64,000 nucleotides of DNA from Montifringilla adamsi (GCA_017590115.1 JAGGNK010007448.1:8534815-8598814), one strand, 5' to 3'. Shown: positions 35,001 to 50,000, counted from the first letter of the stretch. Notes: generated by a model from the letters alone, not told the origin. Numbers and translations: made by a program.

Positions 35001-38000
35001 GGCACTGCTCTGAGGGGAGCTTCTGGGCTGGACAGGGCTGGGCTCAGAGTAGGATGAGGGGAACCATGCAGCCACCCTGGCTGAAGTGCTGCCCTGTGCC
35101 CAGCCAGGGTTCAGCCCAAGCTCAGGGTTTGCTTTTTCCACCAGCTAAATCCAACCTTTCCAGGCCACTGCCCCTCACACCCCAACACTTCCCCTTGGTG
35201 CCTGTCTCCTCAGCACAGCACTTGTAGCAGTCACCCAGCTGAAAATGCCACAAAATTACAGATTTTCAGGACAACAGTTCTTGCACAAGAGCCCCAAATG
35301 AGCACCTTGCACTAGACAGGGATATATTTAAGTTGTGCTGCAGGAGGCTCACGTTGGAGGCAGCCTCTCCAAGCCACTTCCAGCAGGGAGAGGGGCTGTG
35401 TGTCCTGATCTGGAGCAGACAGAGCAGCAGGAACCACAGATCCTTCCAAGGAGTCACTTGGAATGGGAAATAAAATTAGCCAGTGATAAGAGGGGCATCT
35501 GCCAGGCTTTGGGATATTCCCTACACACTGAGCTGGTCCCACCAGTTGCTGGGAAAAAAACCACAATAGAAAGCAACCAAAACCTCTTAGAACTGGGTCT
35601 ATCTGAGCTATTTTCTAGCCAGAGACCAATCAGAGAATGGGCACTGGGTCCCTCCCGAAGGGCTGCACATTCCACCAGAGAGATGCAGAGGGCACAGCCA
35701 GACATTACAGCAGAGCAAGGGATTCCCTTGGCTGCTGGTGAAGCCAAGTCCCTCTCCCAGCTCTGCTGGTGGCCACTCTGGGCAGCCTGGGAGCCCTCCC
35801 AATCCCACCACACACAGTGCTGCTCCCACCAGAGCTCTTCCCCGTGGCAGGGGCAGGCAAAGCCCTTCACGGGAGCTCTGCAGTGGGGAGAGACTTGTGC
35901 TGACAGGGTTAAAGCCACAAGTTGGATTGGGTAGATGAAGGAAAACAATTTTCCTGTATGCTAAGCGAAGCAGATGAGATGCACTCAGCTTCTATTTAGG
36001 GCAGCGTCAAAATTAGCAGCAGGCCAGAGAGGAACATTGGCAATGTGGGAGCTGATCAGGGAGGGGAAAAACCCCTCTCACCTCCTGCCTGCCACGTGCT
36101 GAGCCACTAATGGAGCCACAGTCCACAGCACAGGACCCTCTGAACCATCAACAGTTGCACCTCAGAAATCAAAGCTGGCTTGGGCTTGAACTGAGGGTGA
36201 ACTACATCTCTCACAGCTCTGCTATGTTGGGTTGTGTGACCCAAATTTCAGGGTAGAGGAGGAAACCGGCTCATTCACACCGAGCCTCCCTCCCGCTGTT
36301 CCACGACTGCCTGGAGTAAACCAGAGCAGTCCTGGATCCAGGGGGAAGTTCCAGCTTGAGGAGCAGCCATGAGGATGCATGCCAGAGCCCCCAGCTCAGC
36401 TCCCCTCCACAGATCCCCCCCACAGCACCTCCTGCAGAGACCCTGCAGTTTGGGGTGCCAGGATCCTGCTCCCAATGCACCTGGCAGAGAAAAGGATGAT
36501 CTGAATCTGTGGGAAGAGCAGCCAGAGCATGGAGGTGTGGGGCAGGGCTGGCTGTGTGCCTGCTACCTCCCAGTGGCACCCAAGGCAGGAGGTCAGTGCC
36601 CATGGGCCACGTTAGTGCTGACAGGGCTGTGCCAGCCCATGGGCAGCCCCAGGGCAGCACCTGCGGGCACCAGGCTCCCTCCAGCCAAACCCTGCCCCAG
36701 GTCTGAGCCTCTCTAATTAAAATGCCCAAATACAACAAAGCAGGGAGTGCTGGGCTCCTTCCCTGCCAGGCTGCTCCCAGCCCCGAGGCAGGAGCTGCAG
36801 GGCAGATGGAGGTGTGATCATACCCTGGGGCTCGCCATCTGCTCGGAGCTGTGCTCGCCCAGGGCTTGGCACAGAAGGCTCCCCGAGAGCCAGGGCATCC
36901 CCTCGTGGGGCTGAACAATGCCCTGCCACAGCACAGACACACAGACACATCCCCAAATGGCTCCTGGGCAGCAGCTTCGGTGTCCAGCCCCGAGACCACC
37001 TCTCACCTCACAGCCAGTGTCCCTGTCTGGCCTCATCCCCCATCCTCTGCCTCCAGCGCTGCAGCTGCCCAAATTCTGCCAACTGTCACCTTCCTGTGGC
37101 AGCCAGACGCTCTCACAAGGAGTAAAACCAACCCCATCTGCATGGGGCAGAGGGACCCGAGGGCTGCTGGCACTGCAGAGATGACCCCAGGGCAGATTTG
37201 GCTGCAAACACACTTGTCCTTGGCACGGGCACAGAGGCACTCCCACCTCTGCCCACACAGGGACAAGGACAAGTGTGGAGCCTCTGCTCCTGCTCCCTGA
37301 CCTCAGGGAGGACAGGGATGGCACCATCCCAAGCAGATGGAGGTCAGAGCTTTGTTCACATTTTCTGAGAGTGGCAGGGAGCGGGACTCCCTCTCCTCAC
37401 ACAGGCCACTGGAAAGCATCCAGGCTTTTGCACACATTCTCATGCTGGAGGAACAGGCTGTTTAACCTGCCTGGGTGGATTCAGGATGTGTAAAACCACA
37501 GCTGAGGTGTTGGAAAGGCAGCAAAAAGCAGCTGCAGTGTGTGACAGGTGCCTGCTCTGCCACTGTCCCCTCTCCCTGCAGGCTGGGACCACCAGCTCTC
37601 TCACGAGCCTCAAGCCAAGGTCATTACACCCCGTGGAGAATCACAAATCCACCCATTTCCTTCTCTGATAAACTGTCACACCACATAACACCTGTCACAG
37701 TTTTGGGCTGAGAAGGTCCTGGGTGGTCCTGAGAAGGTCCTGCACCCCAGAGGTGCAGGACATGGAGCAGCATCTCCTGTGGAAATCCCTCCATCTGACC
37801 ACTCCAGATGTGCAGGTGAGGCAGAACAAAGTCAGAGCTGACTCCTGTGCCTCACCCCCCTTGGCCATTCTCACTGGGACTCAGGAAAGCCATTAGACAA
37901 AGGCAGAAAGTCTCACTGCAAGAACTAAACCAGCTCCCAGCTCCCAACACCTGAAGGCACAGCCCACAAATGCCCTGCAGGGCACTGAACCCACTGCCCA

Positions 38001-41000
38001 CCCAGGACTCTGCTGAGAACCTTTCTCGAACATGTTCCCACTGCCAAACCTCATCCTGGGATCAGCACCCTGTCCCAATCTCTCTGTGGCATCTGAGCAA
38101 CCAGACCCCCAGCCAGCCCCAGCTGTGCCCCGACAACACCAACATCTGCTGCCAGAGATCCCTCAACCCAACGCTCTTGGTGGCGGCTTCTCCCACAGCT
38201 TCCTGCTGCCCCCACAGCACTTGGGATGCAGCTCTTCCCACAGCCCTGCTCAGCTCCACCAAAGCCTGTCAGATCCGCTCTGGGACAGTGCCCCAGAGGC
38301 CCCCAAGCACCACAGCAAGTATTTCTGTGCTGGCCAACTCATGGCACATCCCTCAGCGATTCCATGGTCACCCAAACATGGGTGGAAAGTCCTCTTCGGA
38401 GAGAGCTTTGCCCACCAAACCAAACCACAGACACCCAAGAGCCACCCAAAGGGCCAAACCTTGTCCCTCTGTCAGACCAGCTTCTCACAGCTGGTGTCCC
38501 CAAGGCACTGACCTGCCTTTGGTTCCCCTCCTCTCCTCTCCTCCAGGCTCAGCTTCTTGCAGCCCTGACCCAGTGCAGGATGGAGCCGTCAGGCTCAAGG
38601 GCTGCTCACTCCGGCTTTGTCCAGCCCTCCCAGGGGACAGCTGGTTGGGACCTGCAGGCAGGAGCCAGGGGTGGATGGACCCTGGTGGGTCTGGTACAGC
38701 AGATCCAGCTCAGGAGCTGCTGCCTGAAGGAGCTGGTGAGTGCCCAGGTCAGGGACGAGCGAGGAGGGCGGCGGGTTCAGTTCAGCAGCTGTGACTGTCA
38801 CCCTCTCAGAGCATGCTGCCTCTGCATTTAAACGTGTCCACCACAATCCCACCTCATTTCAGGAAGGACACGACCTGGAGATGAAGTGACCTGACCACAT
38901 CCCACAGTAACAGAGCTGGGACAGGACCCAGCAATCAGTGCCCAGGACCAAGTTCTCCCCTGTGGACAGTCCTTAGAAATCCGTGCCCTTGCCCAAGCAG
39001 GCGCTTACCTGCCCTGGCAGTCACCCATTCCCACACATCCGTGCCCACGTGCCCTGCCCTATCTGCCTCTCCCCTGTGAACCACACATGTCACCGCTCCT
39101 TACCTCTGCTCTTTTCAAGGCAGCCGACCTCAAAATGTCCAGGCAGGAGCAGGGCTGGTGCTGCTGATGACCCCCAGTGCTGGGAGCACCTCATCCAGGG
39201 CTGTCTGTCAGTCCCCTGCACGCAGCTTTTCTTTATCCTGCACCACCCCACACCTCACCCCGGAGAACTCACCGTGGGGGCTGCGCCTTCAGCACAGCCA
39301 CAACCTCAAACCCCAAAAACATCAGGCACTGAACTTCCCAGCCTCACCTGGAGCAAGGCTCTGAGGGGGAGGTTTGCAGAGAGGCAAGCGGGGGCTGGAG
39401 GTGAGGAGTGGAAGGAAATCCCTGGCTGAAATCCACAGCCTGTTTTACCAGGAGCTGAAATGCCTGGAGAAGCGTCCCTGTGCTCCGGAGCGGGGCTGTC
39501 CCTGTCCCCAGCTCCTCGGCTGGAGTCCCCACTCCTGTCAGCTTCAGAGGCAGCAGAGCTGTAAAACTCGCCCGCTCTTTGCTCAGGACACGCTTCCCTT
39601 CCCGTGCCAATCCCCCGCGGGGCAGGGCTGCTGACAGACACCCCGTGTCCCCCCAGCACGGCTCAGGGACCCCCAGCCCACCCTCTGCTGCGACACCCAG
39701 CACACGGAGCAGCCTGAGCTCCGCTGCAGCAGCATTAACAATACAAAGTTCACGCCGGAGCTACCTGAAAACTTTAAACCCCCGAGCGCACACATACGGC
39801 ACATCCCGGCCCGAGCGAATCCTCCGCGTCTCCGCATCCACCACCTCCTTCCTCCTCCCGACGCTCTCATTTCAGAGGAAGAAGGAGCCACGAGCAAGCC
39901 CCCGTTTCCCTCACTGACCTCAGCAGCTCCTGCCGGGCTCCGGCTCTCGCATGGCCGCGGGCAGCAGCGCTGCCACCGCCCGAGGCTCTGCCGGCCCCCG
40001 AGCGGGGCTTGAACCGAGCAGGGTCCGAACCGAGCGGGGTCCGAGCCGAGCGGGGTCCGAACCGAGCGGGGTCCGCGCAGAGCGGGGTCCGCGCAGAGCG
40101 GGGCTTGAACCGAGCAGGGTCCGAGCCGAGCGGGGTCCGAGCCGAGCGGGGCTTGAACCGAGCGGGGTCCGAGCCGAGCGATGTGAAGAACGTCGCCGGC
40201 TCCAGTGACCCGCTGGGTGCGAGCCGAGGTTTAAAGCGACAGCCCCGCTGCCACCTCCCCCCGGAGCCGCTCCGTGCCCTGGCACGATGGGGGGGCTCCA
40301 GAGAACGCTCCTGTCTCCCTCACCTCGCTGCCACGATCCTCCCGTTATTAGATGATGCTCTTAAACACACAGTGCAGCTACGTGAATATTTAGCTTCCCT
40401 TCCACCTCCTCACCTCCCACCCGCCACACTCACTTCACCTTAAAAATAGATTGGGATCGATTCTCCCAAACTACATCTGCAAACACGCTCGGCTCCGCAG
40501 GCACAGGCAGCACACGCTCTGTGCACACACAGACACACTCTGATCGTTTGGATTTAAAGCACCAAAATACTGAAGGGCCATTTTTAGTTCCTGATAGTCC
40601 TCCTGCTCCTTGTATTATTAGATATGTGTGGTTTTTTTGTCTTATTGCAAAAGCCTAGGCTGCTCAGCCATAAGCATCTCTTGATTTAAATGTAACACTG
40701 CTCGACAGAGGGAAATTTCTAATTGCAACAGGGTTTTATACAGGCGAAGATGGAAATGCCATGCAGCAGCCAAAGAGCTGTTCTTACCTCACATTTGTGA
40801 GATGGGAATTACTGACAGTGAAATGGGAAGAAAAGCACTTTTCCCAAGGGGCAAAACGGGGACAGAGCCCCACTGGCACTCTCACTTGTCCTTCATTCTC
40901 ATTTTTCACTGCAAAAGTAGGAAATCGCTTTAACCCGAACAGAAAACAAAGCTTTGGGGAACTGCCCATGCTGTTCCACACCAGTAAATTCATTTCCAGG

Positions 41001-44000
41001 GGTCACACAGTAATTTCCAGAGAAAGATGGAAACTGTGTGGGACCTGAGATCAGGACTCCCGGCTCAGTACGTGGCCCAGACTGAAGAGGAAGGAAAGGG
41101 CTGAGGGAGGGCAGGGCACAGCCACAGCTCCTGTGAGCTCAGTGCTGGTGCTGCAGCCCCATTCCCACTGGAGCTGAGATCAGGGATCCATGGACAGAGA
41201 GGGGCAACAGGGGAATGAACCAGGATGGAGACTCTGCCCCTGATCTGCAGAGCTGAGCCACCTTTGGAGAGCTCTGAAAGGGGGAATCTGCAGCTGGTAT
41301 AGGGGGAAATGCAGGAAAGGGGTGTAACAGAGGGGGAGAGGTGCTTGGAACAACATGAGGAAATGACATTTTCCCTCTGAGTTTAGGATGCAGCAAAGAA
41401 TAATGAGCGAGACATCTGTGATCTGCAGAGACACCACCTACAACGTCAGGCTGGAGCTCAGGGAGCTGAGCGTGCCCCGGGCACACGTGTGCCCTTCACT
41501 GTGCTGTGCCCAGCCCCTGGCACAGCCCATCCACACCCTGCCCAGGCCCAGGACGTGCACACGCTTCCCTTGGAGCGTGAAATTATCACCCTCACTTGGA
41601 CAGTTTTCAAAGATTTTTTTTCCCTTTAAACAACTCGCCCACTCATCCCTATAAACGCCGGTGCTAAAAGCTGGTTCTGTTGTTAAGATTTCAAATAACT
41701 CGGGTTTTATTGTTCCAAACAAAATCAAAATAACTCACCCACGCTCCCTCCTTCCGAAATACAGTAAGTGCTGACCTGTTGGGACCGTGCCCTGCTGCCA
41801 CACACGGCTCCAGCACGGGGCTGTTCCTCACAGCAGGTGACAATATCATTCCTGACTGCATTGGAGGGAGCCCTGGGGGTGTCTGCCTCCAGTGTTACCG
41901 ACACCTCTGCTGCTTGCAGGGCTCATCTGTCTGGAAGCCACTGCCACCGTGATCATCGGGTCACTTTGTGCCACAGCCACATTAACACGGGATTTACTCT
42001 TTTTCCTCAGCTACACAACAACCTGTCCTGAGATCATGGGTCAGTCCAGCCCTCACTGCTGAGAGCAGGGGGAATTACTCCTGCTTTCTCTTCTGTGTAT
42101 TCACACAATCCTCTGCAGTTAACATAGCAACTTTTCCACATGGATTTTGACAGCATTTACCATGCCAGGCTGGGTTTCCCTGGCACTATTTAAAAGAAAC
42201 ACACCAGCCTGGATTTAGCAGCTGGAGCTTGTTTTACTAACCCGGGACACAAGGTAGGAGCATTCTCACTCCAGGTCAGTCCCTGGAGAAGATGAGTGGC
42301 TACAGAATGGCCCATCAAAAACCTGGGGGATCCCTTAAACACCAAAACTGGGAGTGAACCTGAACCACTGCTTGGAACAACCCAGGCTGGAGGTGGATAA
42401 CAACAAGCAGTAAGTTTTTGGGGTGTAGCTCTCACCCAGGGCTGTGGTACCTGGCTGTGCACACCAGCACACACCCAAAGCAGTAAAACACAGGGTTTTG
42501 GCTACAACTCACTGCAGTGATTGACCCTGCACTTGGAGAGGAATGGAACCAGGACCATGCTCAGCTGTGGAGTCTCAGCTGAGCAGCACTAATTTGCTAA
42601 ACTGAAATAACTCTGCTGCTTGAAAGGGTATAACCCATATTCCTGGTTAATTAGCACAAGGTTAATATATAGAGCACTTTCTCTATCCACCTCCCCACTC
42701 CAAGCCCCACGGAGCAGGGCAGGTGAGCTCCTCTTCAGTGATGGAGACAATCCAATGCTGCAGCTGCAGAGGTGCCCTGCTCTCCCCATCCCTTGCACTC
42801 CCTGCACCTCACACTGGAACCTCCTGACAGTTTGCTTTGAAAACGCTTTGCAAAGAAAGCCTGCTCGTCTCTGGATTGCCAAAATTGTGCTGCTTCCTTG
42901 AATCAGACTTTGATTTAGACACCTACTTGCTCTGAGCACAGCGAGGTTTTCAGAAGGAGCTGAGCAGATGCAGCACCTTCCTCAGGGGTGCTGGGGATGG
43001 GGGAATTCGGTCGTGGAGCTGTGCACACCCATCCACATCAGCACCCATAACACATCCAGCCTGCACATAAACACCCCCTGCTCAGCACACGCCCAGATCT
43101 TAATTATTATTTACTCACAGCCCCGAAATGCCTGAAGGCCGCGTTCGAGATCAAGGCTTTGTTGTGCAAGGCGCCCCACAAAACACGAAATCCTGGCCCT
43201 GCTGGGGCAGGGAGGGCTCCTGGGGCTGGTCCCTGTGGGTTTGCCACTGCAGCCATGGTCTGTCTGACCTGCTCAGGAGAGTTGAAACAGGCAAGACAAA
43301 AATCACATGCAAAGGCAGGAGCAGCTTCTCCTATCAGCCAAAAGCATCTCCTGCTCTGGTACCTGCTGCTGCAAAGGGCAGGATGAAACTGCACCCTGTT
43401 TGGGGTTTGCTCCATGTGACAGTGCCCAGAGAACACTGGGATTCAAGTGGCTTTAGACACAGGCAAAAAAACCTCCTGGGACTTCCCTGCAGGTGCCAGG
43501 GAGTGGCACCTCCTGCACCCGGGCACAGGCAGAGCCTGGCTCTGCTGGCTCCCAGACAGGGCTGCATTGACTGCTCCACACTGAGCACTGCAGGGAGCTG
43601 GAACTTCCCCTGTGGCACAAACAGCATGATCCAGGCTGGAAAAGTTGGATGGTTTGGGGCCCTGCTCTAACTGCACATCCCCCCAGGGGAGCCCCTCCAG
43701 CCATCCCTGCACTTGAGCACCTCACTGGGCTCAGCTCTGCCCGGGCTTCTGGGGCCACTCGGGGAAGGGGAAGGAGCCAGGGGCTCTGAAAAACCATTAT
43801 TTGGGCTCTTTTAGATTAATTGGTGTTAACTGCCTAGGGAGGCTTAAAAATAGCACAGCTAATGGGAAATGTGGATGCTGAAGGTGAGGGGTGAGCAGAG
43901 GCCACGTTAACCTGACACAGGCTGTGCCCAGCCTGCAGCCAGTGCCCAAACCAGGGGCACCTTCTGTCCAGCTGTGCAGGGACACCTTCTGTCCAGCTGT

Positions 44001-47000
44001 GCAGGGACACCTCCTGTCCAGCTGGGAATTGCTGCCTGCAGCTCTAATTCTGCCCCCCTCAGCTGCCTTCACACCCATCTGGGGACAGGAGGAACCTCCT
44101 GCTGCCACTGCAGGTTTTATCAGGAGAGCTCCAAGAAATGGCCCCTAAATCCTCCTGTGATTCATGGATTCCCATCCTTCTCCTGCAGCCAGCCTCAGTT
44201 TCCTGCACCCTGCAAGGACAGCTCAGAGAGACCCCAAAGCCTCTGCTCGCTCCAAGGCCACCCTAAATCCAGAGGAGAGGACTGCATTGATGGGACAGTG
44301 TCTATCCTAAAGCAGTGACTTAAGGAACGACCTGTCCCCTGAGGAGGTCACTGCCCCCTTGAGCCCCCCTCCCTGCCCACAAACTGCAGGGATGGAGCTG
44401 CCTGGTGCCAGTGAAGGCAGCAGGGTGGCCTCTGGGCAGGATGCCCCAGTGGCTGCTCTCTGGGGGTGATCTGGCCTCCCCAAAACTGGGCAGTAACAGA
44501 AAAAACCCAAACCTGCCCCAAGGCTGTGCTGTGTTTGTGTCCTCTGGGGGAGCCTCCATTGCCCAGTAGCTGAAAACAGCCACAATCCAAGATAAGGCTC
44601 AGGCAGAGCTGCTCTGGTTGTACAGCTCTGACCTTCAGTGAAACCCTGAAAACACAACAGCAGCAGCATTTCCTGGGTCTCAATATAACTTACAGAAAGA
44701 GAAACACAAGTTACTGGTACAGAAAGGATTCTTTAGGTAGCCCCAGCAAGCACAGCCAGACCATGAGCCCTTCCCAGCACAGGGACCTGCTGGATCCACC
44801 CCTGCCAGACCCCACCAGCCACAGCTGGGAGCTCAGGGATGGTTGTGCAAGCAAATCAAACACAGCCCCGAGTCACCAGAGGTCCCCTTGTCATCTGGTG
44901 TCACCCCAGTTCCAGGGATTTAAGCCCAATTAGGCTGATTTACATCCAAAGAGAACCTGGGCTATGATATTTTTCAAGCTCTTCACTCAAGTGAAGTTTA
45001 ATAAATGCCAGAGGCCAGAACTGTGAAGGTACAAGGTGCCCCAGGCACAGCAGAGACCCAAGAAAGGAATGAAAAGTTCCAGATTTTGAGAAAATCAAAC
45101 ATTTGGAGGTTTATCACTCTGGGTTTGGCTTCAGTTCATCCTTTTTTTTTTCCTGTGCTGTTCCCTTTAAAGTGACAGTTTCTAGGAAATGGTGAGTGTA
45201 ACATCTCTTTTACTGTCTCATCCCACTTGACGGCTGACAGTTTGCCGGGAGAAAAGGTTGTGCAAGGAGGAAAGCAGACCTCAATTATGGTTTCAAAGTG
45301 CCAATAACTGCAAACTCAGTTACAGTGAGTCAAGGGGAGAGGAATGGATTTGGGGAGCTTGGTTTGTCACCTCCAGCCTGGCTCATCGACCTTCAGACCT
45401 CCAACATGAGTCTGCTGGGTGGCCTTGGACAACCAGCTCAGCTTTTACCTCCCTCCTCGAGCAGATTGCTCTGGTAAGAGCTTTTCCTCACAGTTTTCTA
45501 GCCCCAGAGCTGGCCTCCACATGGAGCCAGGTAGGGGTGGAATGTGAAGTCCCTGATCCACAACCAGAGACACACCCAGACCCTGGGTGACCTTGGTGTC
45601 ACCCCTGCAGATCCAGGGCTTGGGCAGCCTCCTGCTCGTGGCACAGCCCGTGGGCTCTGCCCTGTGTGTGGCTGATGCACAGGCACAGGCTTGTACAAAC
45701 CCTGGCTCCCATCTCCTTCCACAAGGCTCAGCTTTGATCCACAGCCTGACCTCAGCCTGGGAGGAGGGAAAACACAGAAAGGGTGTGCAAGCAACAGAAA
45801 TATCCCAAAGGGAGAGCAGGGACACTGATCCCTGCAGCTCAAACAGACACTGCCCTGCCAACACCAGCCCTGTCCCAGGGAGCACATGAAGTCTCCTGCC
45901 TTCTCAGGAAGGGCCATTCCCAGGTTCAATCCCTTGGATCTGCCCCTCAGGAAGGGCCATTCCCAAGTTCAATCCCCCAGGCACGACACCCTCCTGCAGC
46001 AGAGCCAGCTCTGCCCTGCCTCCCTCTCACTCACACAGGCTCATTGGATAATTACAGAGAAAACGAAGGCAAATCCCAATTTTAATGCCATTATAAAACA
46101 GAGAGGGGGAATTCATTACCTGGCAGCTGTTCATATTCAAGGAAGAAACTGATAATTTGCCTCTGAGGCAATGAATGCAGCAGAGGCAGCACAAGCCAGA
46201 AAACGCTGCTGCCTCCCCCCACCTTCTCTGTGCAGCCACTTTTTGCAGAGGTTTTCTATCCCCACGTTTATTTCCCTGCCTCCCATGACCAAAGTCCCAG
46301 TGAAGAATTACTGTCAGGGCTCTGCAGAACTCCTGAGAGCCTTGGCTCTGCTGCAGCTCCAGATTTGGGGGAGCAGCTCTTACACCTCTCCTGGCTTGTG
46401 CAGCATCTGTGCAAGGAGCCCACCTGAGCCAGAGAACAGGAGATGAGGGGACCTACAGCTTAACAAAGAGACTCAGAGAGAAAGACAGGTCAGACAATCC
46501 AAGATGACTCTGGGGAGACATCCCTGACTGCTTCTCCCAACAGCCCAAATCCCTGGAAGAGCCTCCCCATACCTGTCAGGCTGGAGCTCTCCAGGTTTTC
46601 CTGCACATCCTGCCTGCAGCCAGGAACCAACACAGCCTCCCTGCCCCGAGCACTTTGGAAGGTCCCACCAGCAGAACAGGGAGAGAAAGCACTCAGAGAA
46701 CCAGGCACGGCTCTGTGTTTACCTGCTCACTTCCAAGAGGACTGACACCACCACAGCAGCCTCCAGGTGTCATAGGAACAGTCTTAAATTTAGCAGCAGC
46801 TGCCTTTCCTCTCTCCCTGGCTCTGGCTTCTCCCTTCCTCTCGGAGCACGTTTACAGCAGAAAGTCTGACCAGCACTAATGGCATAATTACAGCCCTGCA
46901 GCTGAGCAAAGGAGGCTGTGGGATGAGGGAGGGTGTGATCTGCACTGCCCCTCTGTTGTGGGATTCACACACAGGGAGATGAAGCAGGGACCAAGCTGAT

Positions 47001-50000
47001 GTGAAAACAGGGAAGATGCACAGAGCAGCGAAGGCTGCCTGGTGTAAACCCCACATCCCAGCTCCAGAGGGAATTGGGGAAGTGCCAATCTCCCCTCAAA
47101 CAACACAAGGCAAGCAGGGAAATGAGGCTGTGGGGCCAGCAGCCCCAAGGCTGACACATCCCTGCACCCCAGCACCCATCCAGCCCATTCTGCAGCTCCC
47201 AGTGAAGTCACAGGGGAGGGATGGGGACACATGACAGCCAAGAGCTGCCTGGACAAGCCCTGATTCAGCAGGGACAGGCAGGATCCTGCAGATCTGCTCC
47301 CTGCCAGCACCCTCAGGGCTGACCTTCAGAGGGTCAACCACGAGCATCCTGCAACCCAACAGTCCCCCAAAAATCCTGAGACAGAAAAACACCAAAACAA
47401 CTCTGGCAACCTGCCTGAGGGGTGGGGGATGTATGACCTACAAAAAATTCCTCTCTTTTATGGCTGCTTCTCCCTGTCATCATAAAAAAGGCCTTATAAA
47501 AACATTAGTCCCAGGGAATGTTTGGCGATGCAGAGCGCTTGAAAATCGTTCAGTGTCTGAATACATCAGCAAGCCATCCCTGCAAGTCATCACTGCCATC
47601 ACACACAGCTCCTCTTCGCCTTGACTATAAATGGGCCTGGCTGGGGACAGGCTGGGGACAGCTCAGGAGGGTGAGGAGCCACCCCCTGGGAAGGGGAGGG
47701 TCTGAGGATCATTTCCTGAGCACACATCCAGAGAGGGCTGGGTTTGATCCTTACCTCACTCCATGGGTTTTGCTCCAGCTGTTGGGCCATGACATAACAA
47801 AGTGGTTTAACCCTTGAGCTCTGGCTGATGCTCAGGCCCTCAAAGACCCCTGACCTTAAACACAGGCCCAGAAGTGGGGCAGGTCCCCAGGAAGTCTTTT
47901 CCAGGATACACAGCCCCTTTCTTCCCTGGGCCCTCTCCTCTCTGCACAGAGGAGGGTGAGGGACAAGTGTCAGAAAAATCCCATCCTTCCAGTAACCTTC
48001 TAATAACCCCCTAAAACACATCTGCTACCAAGTCAAACCCAAGCTGGAGCATTCTGACCTTCAGCACAGTGGAGAGAGGGGTTAAATTTATGAGCAAGCC
48101 TTTGATGTCTGCAAGTTTCATGTAGTACAAAACCCCTGCTTTGATGTTCCTTTTAAAAGAGAGGAAACTCAGAAAGGTGTGCACTGCACGTGTCCCAGGG
48201 AGGGATTTGGAGGGACTTGGATCTGGCTGCCCACAGCTGCAGGCACAGGGACAGAGCTTCAATGCTGCACCAGAGCAAAAATGTGACCAAAAGCACCTCG
48301 CCCTCATCAGCTTCTCCCACACCAAATCCTCCTGAGGGCACTGACAGCCCTGAGTGTCTCCAGGGGAGCTGCACACCTGAGCTCCCAGGTGAACAGGACC
48401 CTGTCCTTGCTCATCCCCACACCCTGGCAGGGCTGCTCCTTCTCCTCCAAGTGACCACCAGCCATGGCTGGGAAATCTCCCCTCTTCAGGGGGCCCTGGG
48501 AAGGGTCAGGACCCTTCTGCAAGAGCACCACATTCACCGTGGCAGGAAGGTCTGAGGCACAGGGGACCTGCCACGCTCTCCTACCTTCCGCAGCAGCTGG
48601 GCCATGGCTTGTCCCATCCATCCCAGCATCGCCAGGCTTCTCCCGCAGGCTGAGCCCTCCTCTCGGGGCCCCAGCGAGCTGCCAGGAGGGACAGGCTCCT
48701 CTCCATCCCCTGCTCCCTTCCCTTTTCCCTGCCTCCCCTCCGCCTCCTCCCAAGGGGAGTTTCCCAGCAGTTTCTCGGTAATTAGCAGCATCATCACCGA
48801 TGCTAATGACAACCACCAGGGCTCCTGCCATCCCAAGCTCCAACAACTTCACAGCCATCATCATCACGCCTCTGGAACCTCCCCGGGGGAGGCAGGAGAG
48901 CAGCACTACCCCAGCACACCGCGGGGAAGAGGCAGGGAAACAACAGGCAGGGGATGGGTGGCGAGGGCAGGAGCTCTGAGTCAGGACCTCGCCCCCAGCA
49001 CCTCCCCAGCCCGGATCTGCCCCGGGATGGAGCTCAGGGCAGTGCTGGCAGCTGGGCTTACCCACAGCTCACCTTGCTGCAGCTGGGATGAGCTTTTTCC
49101 CTGCTCACACTCTGGGTTCTCCTCTGCCATGGACAACAGGGATTGTGGCACCTGAGATCAACCTCCAGAGATCAGCTCTAACTAAGGACTCACAGTTTAA
49201 AGTGGATTAAAGTGGATTTTTGCTTTGTTCCTTGCAAAATGAGGAATCTGGGGGAGTTGTTGTCTGAACGGGAGCCTGACAGGAAAAGGTTCTCTCCTAC
49301 TGGGGTGGGGTTTGCTCCCTTTGACTGCAAAGGCTGCCATGGATGGAACTGCAGCTTTTCAACTCCCCCATGGCAGCAGAACACAGAGGGGCTGCTTTGC
49401 TCATGGCAAAACCCACAGGACAACGCTGACTTTGACCATCCTGAGGTCTGGCTCGTGCTGCAGAGTCAGCCTGGCAAAGCTGGGAGCACCAACACAGCAA
49501 AGCTGCCCTGAAGTGACCCTGCTGTGTCCCCAGAGCCCTCTGGCCTCTCCCCAAACCCCAGGTGTGCTGCCAAGGGGGCACCAGTGGCTGGCAAAGCCCC
49601 ACAGGGCCATTTTTCAGGCACAGCCCATGGATCCAGAGCTACACTCCTCAGGAATGCTTTCCCCAGCTCTTGGTGGAGCGTGGCTCTTGTTTGGTCTCTG
49701 GCTGAATGTCTGAGTTAAAAATACAAGGCTATTTCTGGCAGAAGTGGTTTTTTTTTCTCTCTTTGTATTGCCTTGTGTGCCCCCATGCTGCTGTCTCCTC
49801 TCTGGCTCAGATGAGCTTTGTTTTCCTTCTCACTGATCATGTTTGCACCGGTGAGCTGCAGGAAATGTTTTTCCCAGCAGACCATTTCCATGAGCACTGT
49901 TGGGAACGAAGAATGAGCTCAGAGAAGTCTAAAAAAAAAAATAAAAATACCCAGTTGGTGTAAAAGTTCAGTCTCCAATGGCCAGAGAACTGAAAATCAG

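Noticed and set aside
36271..36999. 242-codon open frame on the minus strand in the GPSM1 intron
   Set aside because: GC-rich intronic DNA; competing frames on the opposite strand and no recognisable motif.
37970..38794. 274-codon open frame on the plus strand in the GPSM1 intron
   Set aside because: Low-complexity Pro/Ser/Leu text with no domain, no CpG promoter and no splice context; overlapping frames on the other strand are equally open.
39920..40285. Minus-strand frame with repeated LGSSPARLGPRSART text
   Set aside because: The protein period is produced by the 16-bp DNA array, so it is a repeat artefact.
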